Shown: piece after piece, positions 27,896 through 45,193 of the stretch | Layout: every line of letters begins with the position of its first letter | Position numbering within the stretch: position 1 is the first letter of the stretch | Assembly: GCA_963921425.1 (NCBI GenBank) | Contig: OY992840.1 | Location: 12,340,501-12,404,500, forward strand | DNA: 64,000 bases | Direction: 5' to 3' | Source of the DNA: Dryas octopetala | Lineage: Eukaryota > Streptophyta > Magnoliopsida > Rosales > Rosaceae | Position numbers and translations under genes: made by a program | The notes under the pieces: model-generated | Databases searched by the model: none | What the model was told of the DNA's origin: nothing | What the model saw: the letters and a program-made list of their open reading frames with translations, nothing else

Positions 27896-30024
27896 TTAAT
27901 AAAACCAATTGACTAATGCAATTTGGATGATATATATATATATATATATAAATGCATCATGCATCATGCATGATACATGATACAATCATATATACAAGTT
28001 CAGCTTACTAAACGATAAAAATTAGGCAGTCCCTGTGGCCCTGTCTTTTCATTTATTCGAATAATATATTTAGACTTTTCAGCTATACTTTTCTAGCTAA
28101 TCAAATCATCTACCAGAAGTATTGTGAATTATAAATATAGATACAAGAAGAAGTTGCCAAGTAAATGGAAAATAATGAAGTAGCTCAAAGCTGAACTTTC
28201 AACTTTCAACGTGGAAAATGCATTTGGTCGGACATGGGTGCAATGACCCGCGGTTGCAAGTGTTCTCATTGGAAACAAAATGGATCGAGATCTCATGCCC
28301 AAACGAACGATTAAAATTTAAAATACATCATATTCATAATGGTCTTTTTTTTATTTTTTTATTTGGCTAATGATAAAATATATTTGAGTACACTATACGT
28401 GAGATTAATTATTTGACACCAGTTGGAAAATTGTGCAAATCTAAAACCATTTTTCTATCCTGTCCCATCCAGTATGATCATGTGGTTGGTGTGGAGAATC
28501 AAGATCGGCAGTTGATAATTTTTAAAAGAAATAAAAAAACAGAAAAACGAATATTGAATATTCATCCTACAATTTGATACCAACTAGCTATTTATGTAAT
28601 AATATTTCTCTTCATTTTTTAGAGAGGTTTTAAATTTAAATCTCTCATCTCAAAATAAAAAATTTAAGGTATTAAGTATAGAGAAACATATGGTTAACGC
28701 ACCTACTCATGTGAAACCTCTTTTTTATGTGGTTGTATACATGATTTGGAGTGACTTTAAAGTTTTCATGTGTGTGGTTCTAGTTAGGGCTAGCTTACGT
28801 TTGGTGAGTCTAATACCATGTTGAATGTCCACATTCAAAAATGCAAATTTTACTTTACAGTATATATTATTTTGAATCTTTTTATTTATTGTCAATTTAA
28901 TTTTGAGTTGAATATTCAAATTTCTACATATATATAGTTCAGGATAGACAATCCATGTGTTAGTCTCATCGGCTATACGTGTTCCCACATAGCCACATAA
29001 GTTGTTTATGTATTTGGCCAAGTAACACTACATATAAGGGGCGTATTAAGAGAATACCTCACATCAAGTTTATACATCTTGTGGTATAATGTCATGAGAT
29101 TCTTCATTTATTCTCAATGCTCAAACTTTTACGGAAAGGTCTACCGTTGAGTAACTAACAATGGCAATAGAATATAGACTAACTGTATGCTGCATGACTT
29201 GTTGAGAAGGGCATTTTTATACACCTAAATTCTTACACCATAAAAGTAAGCACACACTTCAGCAAGACAGCAAATAATGGACACCAAGACAAAACATTGT
29301 AATGATAAATTAACGCCATATCTACTGCCAGGCTATTGTGGCTGAGGAGAATCGATCGGGACTTCAAGTTGTTCACGCCCCACATTAAATTCTTCCTGTA
29401 AATTAACAGAATTGTTTTTCTCTTTTTGTGGTCATTATTTTGAGGATCAATCATGCCCTTACAAACTTTATGCATATGTTCTAATACGAAATATTTTCTT
29501 CTCAAATAGTGAAGCATGCTATGTCGTCAAACTCTATGCATAAGTTTTGGTAAGTAAATTAAAGTTTGATAACTCTTTTGCAAGTGTGAGTATTGTTTGT
29601 AGGTTACTAGCTTTGCTTTTCCAAGTGGAAATGTTCAATATGTGTTTCAATCTTTTTATCAATCTTATTTCTGTCATTTTGAAGAATTTAATAGATAAAT
29701 GTGTGACATGTTTAAAACGATCATATACTCATGTGACCACTTATAAGTTATTGAGGGAGTTAAGATTCCAAATATGAAATTCAGAGACGTACAAATGTGC
29801 AAATGGGCTAAAGTCATGTGACATTAGTGAAATTTCTCCATCTTGTGTTTGTTTTTAAAACAATTCTGAACTTTTATTTTCATTTCATTTCCAAGCTTTT
29901 TAAAGTGAAAAATATATTTGTCAATCAATCATGATCATGGTGGTCTTTTTATTTATATTTTTGGCTGCTAAGGACATGATCACAGTACGTGGTTTCTTTC
30001 AGCCTGATATGATTACAGGAGGGG
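27896..30024. other. Distal upstream DNA of unit B
   Basis: Homologous to 7130-7890 and then about 9000-11680 of unit A, without the hAT element and the 1.1-kb A insertion. It includes a TA microsatellite (27935-27950). ORF 29233-29517 is the counterpart of 10943-11158 and looks non-coding. No gene seen. Confidence 0.55.
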
Positions 30025-30029
30025 TGTTG

Positions 30030-30564
30030 TGTAAGAACTGAAACATAAATTATATAGCATACACAAATCAACAGATACAAGTATAACTCGACATCAATAT
30101 GATTCTACTGAAAAGCATATAACCGTAATATATAATTAACTATTAACCTGATAAAGACATACTGCTAGCAAATTAAATACCTCAAGTCAAGATGCTCAAG
30201 TCTTCTAGCCATCACAGCAATGAATTAACCTCTCACACAATGTGACAGAGCTTATTGATTCTAAGTGTTAGCTGTGTGACCAAGGATTTGTGCTTATATA
30301 GAGTACTCATAGATTCCTAGTTCCTCCCATCAAGGACTCCAGAATCCAATCCTAATAGGACTCTATATAGACTTTGCTGGATCATTTCTTTATAACATAA
30401 GGTCTTTAGGTAACTAAGTCTTCCTAGTCCAACTCAGATAAGTAATCTATTTAAGATGAACTTGCTGATTTATGTCTTATTAATAAACCTATTACTTGTA
30501 TCTTAAGTATTAGTATAATATTGACTCCGAATAGAACAATGTATTAATCCATTTAATTCTTACA
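30030..30564. mobile_element. Solo LTR, 535 bp
   Basis: Begins TGTAAGAACT and ends ATTCTTACA (short inverted ends TGTAAGAA/TTCTTACA), flanked by TGTTG on both sides (30025-30029 and 30565-30569). Unit A has the uninterrupted site with one TGTTG (about 11687-11691). No internal region is present, so it is most simply a solo LTR left by LTR-LTR recombination; the size and ends suit a Copia-type LTR. Confidence 0.85.
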
Positions 30565-30569
30565 TGTTG

Positions 30570-31224
30570 CACAATAAGGCTCAAATTAAAAATTGTTCAG
30601 TGCTCTTGAAAGCTCTGATTTTTCTTCTAATGTTACTTGAAAGCGATTAAAAAACTTCGTTCCTCACTTTCCTAATAAAGAAGTCACCAAAAATAATATA
30701 CTAAAAGAGCTTGACCATTTCATTAGAGTTGTTGAACTTTAAAATTCATCAGGCAGATTGAAATTGAACTATAGCTTGGATATATATTTTCGGATTGAGC
30801 CTAAGCAAATTTAGTACTCTTGTTGGGGTCTTTAAGAATACATACAAGAAGAGTCGTTCTAGCGTAGAGAGTATGTATTGATACACGAACGGACCTCTAG
30901 AAAAAAATTTGAAAAATCGGACAATTTCGGGTACCTTAATTTGGGGCCGATTATCTGGATTTGTAAAGATCCGATTTGGGTGATCTTTATATGGTTGTAA
31001 AGAGAAAATACATATCTTTAAACTCAGTATAATTTTTTTGAATTTGGTGGAGTTTTGATGGGTCCAACGTCGGGCCAAAATTGAAATAAAAACTGAAAAA
31101 AAACATAGTTCTTAATTGACACAAAATGAAAATATGTATCCTTTATTAACACAAAGTAAAATTAATATCCTGAAATGAAACAACTATCAAAGTATATGTC
31201 ATGTTTATAAATTTTTCTCAACAA
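30570..31224. other. End of unit B upstream DNA and junction filler
   Basis: 30570-30890 is homologous to 11692-11980 of unit A. At about 30890 the similarity stops just where the next unit's 3' flank should begin. 30890-31224 is AT-rich sequence with no match elsewhere in the window and no gene. Confidence 0.5.
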
Positions 31225-32515
31225 TAAATCAAGATCTCCTGCTAAAAATAATTAAAATACATCATAATTAATAAATAAATAAATATATTTATATATATGA
31301 GTGTACTATATGTGAGCTCTTATTTTTTGGCCAGACACTATATGTGAGCTTAATTATATTATATGAGGGTAGTTGGAAAAATGTGCAAAATCTACAAAGG
31401 ATCTACAACATTTCTATCCTGTTCGATCAAGTATAGACCATGTGGTTGGTGTAGACTGTGGATAATTAATACGTGGGCAGAGCCTTAGCGACAAAAAAAA
31501 AAAACATTTGGGCAGCGGTCAATAATATCTTAAAGAGCCTTAGCGACAAAAAAAAAACCATTTGGTCAGCGGTCAATAATATCTTAAAGAAGTAAAGAAC
31601 TATATCATCCTATATATGGGCAAAGGAAGACGGATTTAAACATGCACCTTGTTGCCGTATAGGATGACACATTTCTAGTATAGGGTGCATATAAAATTGT
31701 CGTATATAGGATTTCATATGGATTATATGTGGATGGCTTGTATGTAGATATGAGAATTCATATTTATAACAATAGAAAAAGAATTCGGATTCTCTATTCA
31801 TCTTTTTAGTGTTGATATTATGTTTATGTTTACAATTATGTCGTGTTAGACTTTCATTTAGTTATATTTCTAATATAAATCCTAAACGTTAAATCTTAAA
31901 TCTCAAAACAATATAATTTTAAATATAAATACGAGATCATCAATTAGCTATTAATTTAGTGATATTTTCTTTCTTTTCGATAAAAAAAATAGGATATTTT
32001 ACCCTAATGACACTCCAACTAATTTCCTTACTCAAAAGAATAACATGCTGCATTATTACGTTCTAAGACCAAAATTACCACCAACTGTTTCTGCAGTTAC
32101 AACATTATAGCTGCATTATATATCTACATTCTAATACGTAGATACGAAATATGTACGTTCTAATACGAAATATGTTCTTCTCAAATAGTGAAGCATGCTA
32201 TGTCGTCAAACTCTATGCATAAGTTTTGGTAAGTAAATTAAAGTTTGATAACTCTTTTGCAAGTGTGTGAGTATTGTTTGTAGGTTACTAGCTTTGATTT
32301 TCCAAGTGGAAATGTTCAATATGTGTTTCAATATCTTTTTATCAATCTTATTTCTGTCATTTTGAAGAATTTAATAGATAAATGTGTGACATGTTTAAAA
32401 CGATCATATACTCATGTGACCACTTATAAGTTATTGAGGGAGTTAAGATTCCAATTATGAAATTCAGAGACAAATGTGCAAATGGGCTAAAGTCATATAT
32501 TTTTGGATTGAGCCT
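31225..32515. other. Upstream DNA of a missing fourth ABCC unit
   Basis: 31225-31600 resembles the ABCC upstream DNA at 7530-7810 (A) and 28280-28540 (B), including the shared words around ATGTGGTTGGTGT and CAGTTGGAAAA-like sites. 32159-32495 is a close copy of 29485-29815. The order is that of a normal unit but no ABCC exon precedes it. Inside, 31483-31589 is a tandem duplication (unit about 55-60 bases, AGCCTTAGCGACAAAA...). No gene. Confidence 0.6.
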
Positions 32516-34375
32516 GTTCACTCGTTTTTAGCCAAGGTTGGCCAAAAGCAACACTTTGGTCCGTTTTTGTGTAAGTGCGGGGCGTGCCACCGTCAAGCCA
32601 AGTTTTGGCTCAATCAGAATGTGATAGTGATTGGGTTGAGTAACTGCGCCTAAATTGATTCTTATCAAGCGATTGATCGGCCAAGCTAGGAACCACTCTT
32701 GGCCTAGGTTCTTTTCTAGCCTCGGGGACAAGGCTCTTAAAGGCCTAGTCGGAATCGGAATCCGACCCACTAGTTGGCCTCCTTAAAATTACGTGATCGA
32801 ACTCGTGCACAAAGTGGTGCAAGTGCCCAAGCAAAACAAAGAAACTATGGATAACAAAAATATAATGAAACTCAATATGATCTTGACCAACCAAGTTAAC
32901 TTCAAGATTCAAAGAAACAATAAAAATAGCAGGCATTAGATTGAGGGTGAATGAAAGAAAAATTGCATTAAAGTTGAAATCAAGACAAGCAAAGTTGCAT
33001 GAAAAGTAAAGAACAAAACTAAATCGATACCACAAGCCTTTGGGAAAGATGATGGCAGAGCTACAAACCTAGTGAACTAGAACTATTGAGAACCTAAAAG
33101 TGCCTTGAACGGTAGCAACTAAGTAAAATCGAAAGCAAAGGAACTTTGAGAGATTCTTGAAAGCTTGAGAAATTTGTGAGTTGATTGCTGTGTGTTGAAT
33201 GTCCCTTTCTCTCTTCTGAATGCGTCTATATATAAGGGTTAGGATAGCAATGGGCCATTACTTGGCCCGGAATTCCCCCTAGACTCCTTGTACAGATGAG
33301 ATTTGAACTCTCATGAAATTAGGATTCGACCGGATTCTTCTTTGATATCCACGTGATCTTGAGTATTGATGGTCGATGAGAATCCTTTCCAAATTTGAAC
33401 TCTTCACTTGGACGGAATTCTAGCTTAAGTAGAACTTCTTGGTGGATGAGAAATCCTTACGTGACTTGGGCAGAGCCATTATTGGCTAAGAAATTTCATC
33501 AAGAAGCTTTCGGGCTCGATCAAACTCTTTGAGGTTTTAAGCTTAATAAAAATTCGGCCCAAATATTGAGACCCAAACTTAATTAAAAAATTAAAATAAA
33601 ATGAAACGACTCAGCCTCAATAACTAGGCTGGAACTACCTCTTTTTATTTTTATACTCAATAATAAAACTGCCCAGCCCATTTTTATCTTCAATTGGACC
33701 GATTTCGTTATTTCAAATACATAACCCGGCCTCAAACTAGGCCGAAATTATTTCTCTTTGCTTGAAATTATACATGGCCTAGCAAACTGCATTTAGTTGG
33801 GCCAACTCATCTTATAAAAACATGAGAAAGAGATGACCCGGCCTCTCAATAGGCCGGAATTACTCTCTTATTTGATACGACATAATGGATTGAGTCACTC
33901 AATAAAATATTTTGGCCTTTCACCCACACAAGTCGAGCCACTTTCATGATCCCTCGCCAAAATCCGGCCTCTTCTAGGCCTTTGAAGCTACTTCACAAAA
34001 TATTTTCGCCCAGCCTCTTGTAGGCATTTTCTCTCGGCCTCCTATAGTGGGCGAACAACACTTTTGAAACCAAGGGCGAGGTAGCCCGGGTAGATTTTAA
34101 TTGATCACTTTCATCATGCTCACAAGGTTGGGTGATCAACATAGTTGATATTTGGGCGAAATAATCAAGAAAAGAGATTGGGTGATCAAATCATAAAAAA
34201 TAGGGAAATAAAGTTACCCGGGCTATGTAGAAGGTATTTGGGTGTGAAAAATGATAGAGTAATTGGATGGATGGAAATAATGGGAAAAAAGCAATCCAGG
34301 CTAATCATAGGATATTTTGTGGGTAGAAGTAGCCTGGATAGCCTAGAAGAAATTTTAGTAGAAAAGGAGAGGAGA

Positions 34376-34460
34376 GAGGCTGGACAAAATAGGGAGAAGG
34401 AGGCCGGACAAAACAAGAAGAATGAGGCTGGACAAAACAAGAAGAATGAGGCTGGACAGA
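34376..34460. repeat. 24-bp tandem repeat GAGGCTGGACAAAACAAGAA
   Basis: Three to four copies of GAGGCTGGACAAAACAAGAA plus GAAT in a row inside the 3-kb insertion. They give an ORF tail with repeated EAGQNKKN, which I do not consider a gene. Confidence 0.75.
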
Positions 34461-34559
34461 ATATTTAGAGGCTTTGGGTGGCCAACTTCCATGTCTCTTT
34501 TTCAAAAATAGTTTGGGCCCACTTAAAAATAAAACCACTTTTTGGTCTTTAAAAATATG

Positions 34560-34935
34560 TATTTGGCTAGGCATATATAAATATACATATATTTATTTTT
34601 AAGCCAAATATCTAATAAAATAATATATATATATGTATATACATATATATTAGGCCATGCCACTTAGTGTAGGTTTTCAATTGCATGTATATATATATAC
34701 ATATATATATACCCATACACTTGTGCAATTAACGCCACTTACTGCCATCTCTTTCAATTGCATGTGTATACTAGCTAATATATATATGGCCAACTAGACA
34801 TGTATGATATCTACTTTACTTTGTATATATATATATATATATATTAGTACAAAAGGCCACACCACTTTTACTGCCATCTTTCTTTTGCATTGTACATACA
34901 CATATATATATGTATATATATATATGTGCATTCAA
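34560..34935. repeat. TA/CATA microsatellite cluster
   Basis: Several runs of alternating TA with ATACATATATGTAT-like palindromes at 34570-34605, 34621-34650, 34686-34715, 34824-34846 and 34900-34926, separated by related sequence containing GCCACTTACTGCCATCT-like words (34733 and 34862). It suggests local amplification inside the insertion. Confidence 0.75.
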
Positions 34936-35550
34936 CACACACGGGTAGCCTTTTCCAATTGGCTTTGGCACTTACTTGGTTAACCATTCCTCCCTCTCTC
35001 CTCAATTCATGAAGTACCATGTACTGCAGCCATTCTTTCCTTTACTTCACGCAGGTATTACTGCAGCCCCCATTTCTTCAATGATCTCTCTATATCAAAT
35101 CAACAACAAAGCTCATCTCTCCACTAAAGCCACTTGATTAACCAAATATATATATATATATTATTTGCTGGCCTTGGATATATTGAGACAAACTCAGCCA
35201 TAAAAACTCATCATATTATCTCATTTATGCCAAGCAAACCAACCACCTACATGTTCTTTATGCAGCAGCCCATGCTTTAGTCATTTTTGCTCACATCCCC
35301 CTAGCAACACAATCATGCTAGAAACATATTTTCTCTATTGAAACTTGTGATTTTGGTACCCCATAGCAGCCCCTTTGAGCTTTCTTAGTTCAAAGACAAC
35401 AACGCCCGCCAAGTGTTTGATTTTATTCCTCATCTAGGCCTCCTTGCCGAAAACTCAATTAAAAGATGTAGGCCGGCTTCTCTATTTTACCCATTCTCTT
35501 TTCCGATCGTCTTGCCATGGTAAATGCCAATTTATGGCCCAAACAGAGCC

Positions 35551-36310
35551 TAAGCAAATTTAGTACTCTTGTTCTGGCATAGAGAGCATGTATTGATACA
35601 CGAATTCTGTGTGGATAAAGAAACGGTGAATTTATAATACTTTTTTGGATATGTGTAAGATTGGGCGGAAATAAAGACCTGGTATCAATATAGGTCCTGT
35701 ACTGTATACAATCCTTGCCAGAAATTATGATATCATTCCCAGTAGGCCAAAGTGTCCATGAAAAGTACACTCCCCCATACGTTCCTCCTATAATTTTCCT
35801 TCCTTTCTGCTGCCTCTTTCCCTTCTTTTCACCTTATCTTCTGCTACTTTTCTTGTGTGACACCCAAAAGCTAGCTTCTATCACTGTCTTCTTTATTTCT
35901 GGTTGGATTCCTTTGGGGGTACCTTCCCCAGTCAAAGAGGTGCATTTACCATATTCAAACCTTAAAGTGGAGATTTTCAAGTTAACCACCTCTATTGCCA
36001 TTTGCCAAAGGCCCAAACAGTAAAGCTCTAAATGCTTCCTTTTGAGTTTTCAGAATCTTTATGTGTCAATATCATTGGTTACATTGTTAGTTGCTTTGAA
36101 ATTTAGGCATCAAAGTTTTAAAGTTTTGTTGTTCATAATATAAGGTTTCATTGTTTCATAGATTCATAAGAGTGACAATAGGCTCTAAGAAACTATATTT
36201 CCAGGAAAAAAAGAGCTCCTGGACATTTTTATTCATAGCTTTAATTAGATGCTGCAATAGCTTATTGAATTCTAACTCAATGACATTTTAATGAATTTAA
36301 TGGCGGATAA
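35551..36310. other. 3' flank of ABCC copy C
   Basis: Continues the sequence broken by the 3-kb insertion and then matches 12000-12590 (3' flank of copy B). Against that flank it has an extra ~100 bases at about 35770-35870. No gene. Confidence 0.55.
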
Positions 36311-42260
<5,950 letters not shown>

Positions 42261-43126
42261 GTTGTGCCCAAGTGATTTGGAAAGTCTGCACAATTAACAG
42301 AAAAATCCAACATTAAAGGATGAAAAAGCAGAGTCACTATGAACACACTTGGCTGCCTTAAGTAAGGTATCCCCTTGGTAACTTCTCTACCACCTCTAAC
42401 TTCAAATTTCGATGGTCTAAAGAACCTCTTATAGATAGCTAAGAACTTAAAAACAAAGAACTGAAGTATCTTACTTAAAAACATGATTATATAGCTAAGA
42501 ACCTTCCTCTTCACAGATTTAAAGAAAGATTTTCTGAAAATTGGGTGCAGATGAAATGAAGCTATCATCAAGTTGGAAAGGATACCATTCAAAAACCAAA
42601 ACCAATTAACAGAAGAAAAAACAAATAATAATATAGATTGCAGTGTTTTATATCACTCAAGAAACATGCATATCAGGACTTTGGAATAATAAAAAAAATC
42701 GTACTTTAAGCTCACTAGCAGATCACAGCCCTCCTGCTCTAACTTGCTCTTGAGGTCTCGGGCTTGTCATGCAGAAAACCCGTCTTTAAGAAACCATTCG
42801 TCAACGGTACGTGGATGAACTATAACCCACCAACTCACAACTCACATCGATCTGCACTTTTATAAATCTTGTTATTTATAAATATTTGACACCATCTAGC
42901 ACAGCACCCAAAAAAGAAAAGGTGACATAGAGAAAGTAGATGACTTGTATTCTTATAGAACGAATTAACTGATGCAATTTGGACTGATATAAATGCATCG
43001 TGTTCTTGCACGATACAATCACATAGACAACTGCAGCTCACAAAACGATAAAAAATTATGCAGTCCCTTTCTCCACAAGCAACCGTCTGCGGCCCTGTAT
43101 TTTCATATCAAAATAATAATAATAAT
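42261..43126. promoter_or_regulatory. 5' UTR intron end and upstream region of ABCC copy C
   Basis: The acceptor ATTGTGCAG just upstream of the ATG is conserved with A and B, again implying a 5' UTR intron. Beyond about 42300 the sequence is a diverged version of the A and B upstream regions (recognisable at about 42530-42600 and 42660-42790). The CACGTG of A and B is TACGTG here (about 42808). Confidence 0.5.
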
Positions 43127-43424
43127 GAGAGAGCTTTAAGTAATGATATTCTTACTTTAAGAAAAATTAGAACATCATTTTTGCCTACTATCCCATAATG
43201 AAGTTTAATGTTTGAAACCGTCTATTTTTTAGATGGTTGAGGTCCTCTAAACTATGCAGACACATAAATAAACTAGCTAAAACAGTTTTTTATTTGACTG
43301 ATTTTTTACAAGAGTGATCTATGATGCCTTAAAATATGGACAGTTTCAATTATTGAATTATTGTTTAAAAAAGAATGTTACTACTTTTTGTAAAATCAGG
43401 ACATTCTTAGTTGAAGCTTTCTCT
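43127..43424. mobile_element. Small foldback MITE, ~298 bp
   Basis: The ends are imperfect inverted repeats (GAGAGAGCTTTAAGTAA against AGAGAAAGCTTCAACTAA). AATAATAAT flanks both sides (43118-43126 and 43425-43433), a 9-bp duplication as made by Mutator-type transposases. The flanks are an AAT microsatellite, so the exact ends are less certain. Confidence 0.6.
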
Positions 43425-43803
43425 AATAATAATAATGTTTTTAACTTTTCAGCCTCCCACTTAATCATTTACCCAAACAATTGCTAATTATATATGCAGG
43501 CAGAAGTTGCCAAGTGATTGGAAATTTGGAATAAATGAAGCAGCTCAGCTTCACGTTTTATTTGCTAAGTGAATGAAAATCTCAAAACGTATATTCAGGA
43601 TCTACAATCATTTTCTATTCTAGTCATCTGTATGGACCGTATGGTTGGCGGGGAGAAAAGGGCAGTTGATGACAATTTTTAAGCAAAACAAAAAGGAAGA
43701 AAACAAATCCAGACAACATAAATATCTGTTTTATGGCAATAGAAAAGTACCATCGAGTAGCTTATGGCAATACAATATAGATAAAGGGGGAGGATTCACG
43801 GTA

Positions 43804-44127
43804 TCTTATTTTTGACACAAATTTTTAATGGAGTCTACTTTATATAGGATTTTAACAATTTAAATTGTCTATCTTTTAGGTCTTCATTAAAAAATTATAC
43901 TTACAAAAAATTAGGTAAAATCGGAAACAATTTACTTATAAAGATTAAGTGGTCAACAAAATAAATACTTGAAATGTTTACCATTTAATCTTTGTAGGTA
44001 AATAGTTTTCAATTTACCTAAATTTTTGCAAAGATGATCTCTTAATGGATACCTACAAAAGAGACGGTTCGGATTGTTAAACTCCTATATGGAGTAGGCA
44101 CCGGTGAAAACTTGTGTCAAAAATATC
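43804..44127. mobile_element. Foldback MITE with ~150-bp arms, ~324 bp
   Basis: The left arm (from TTTTTGACACAAATTTTTAA, about 43809) pairs with the right arm, whose reverse complement reads TTTTTGACACAAGTTTTCAC. The similarity continues through TATAGGAGTTTAACAATCC-like, TCTTTTAGGT and AATTTAGGTAAA words almost to the centre (about 43960). A transcript would form a long imperfect hairpin. Target duplication not resolved. Absent from units A and B. Confidence 0.75.
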
Positions 44128-45193
44128 TATATTTTTGTGCTAAGAACACGTCCTATTTGGAGCTCTTCAATGAAAAATAGATTTGGTGATCAAATAATGA
44201 TAATAGCGGGTTCTTTTTTTTCAATTTTTGTTGCTAAGAACATGATTAAAAAGCTAGGTCCCAACTCCCAGTCACTGCAAATACCATATTAAAAGCAGAA
44301 GTGTTGTGCAATTTGCTCTGAAAACTAAAACCAATATTCTGTAATTTGCGATGAGAACAAGCATATGAGACCATGCTTGTAAAGTATATTGTTACTTGAG
44401 TATGTCCTGGCCGATACAGTGGAGGTCCCAGTACAGCTTTTTTTTTTTTTTTGGGCAAAGGAGGTCCCAATACAGCTAACAGACCAAATACAGCTACCAT
44501 TCTTTTCTACCCTTCTCCTGAAATTTTGGCTCGATTCCTTTGGGGTATTTTCCCCAAGTCAAAGAGGTGCTGCTCTGTCAGAGTAGTACGTTGACATCAT
44601 GTTACCAGCTAACTCGTTAGAACACATGGCCGATTTGTTTTCATCTACTTTTAACAGAGTATAAGCACTGCACTGACACTGACAGAGTTGTTAAACGATG
44701 TTTATCTACTTTACAGAGTGTTGCTGAGTTTGTAAAACACATGGCCGATTTGATTGTCTGCTAATTGTGATGAGAGTATCAGGGCCTGAGTTGGATTCAA
44801 GATCAAATGATCTGAAAGAAAAGATAAGTCACTGAATTGCATGTGATAGATCTTATAAAAAGGGCAACAAAAACAATCTTCTCTTTAGTCTTAAGCAGAT
44901 AAGAAGCATGAATATGAGGTAGAAAGTACATAAATTCCTTGCTTTCCCCAAAATATTTGTTGCATTAATCAGCAGTTCCTCAATGTTACAACAGAACATT
45001 TCGTATGATATCCTAAATGAATGAATCTACTATGATCTCCTAAAATTGACATGCTTACAGAATTAATTTAAGCTGCTCAAGAACATAGTTGGATGAGTCA
45101 ATAAACCCCACATCAATCCGGCTTTTGACTGAGATGCAGGGGCAAATAATCAAAATTCTTTCATAATTTAGCATATTCCTTATAAAGAAACAA
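44128..45193. other. Array edge and intergenic DNA 3' of the IF-2 gene
   Basis: A ~45-base relic of the ABCC 3' flank (GATTCCTTTGGGGTATTTTC...) lies at about 44532-44575. Two copies of GAGGTCCCARTACAGCT flank a T-run (44424-44477). Two near-repeats containing ACACATGGCCGATTTG occur at about 44622 and 44730. The part nearest 45193 is 3' UTR of IF-2. No gene seen. Confidence 0.5.

Larger units (their letters stand above)
32516..35545. mobile_element. 3030-bp TG...CA insertion, probably a long solo LTR
   Basis: Starts TGTTCACTCG, ends GGCCCAAACA, and is flanked by GAGCC (32511-32515 and 35546-35550). The disrupted sequence, rejoined, matches 30790-30880. I find no direct terminal repeat within it, no gag or pol, so a very long solo LTR fits better than a complete small element. 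It contains dispersed AGGCCGGAATTA-like words (33590-33860), a 24-base tandem repeat (34376-34460) and TA-rich microsatellites (34560-34935). Confidence 0.72.

Noticed and set aside
28725..29021. 98-aa minus ORF in upstream DNA of unit B
   Set aside because: AT-rich, no counterpart frame in unit A and no recognised domain.
34145..34468. 107-aa ORF with repeated EAGQNKKN
   Set aside because: Product of a short tandem repeat inside a TG...CA insertion; no domain or start context support.
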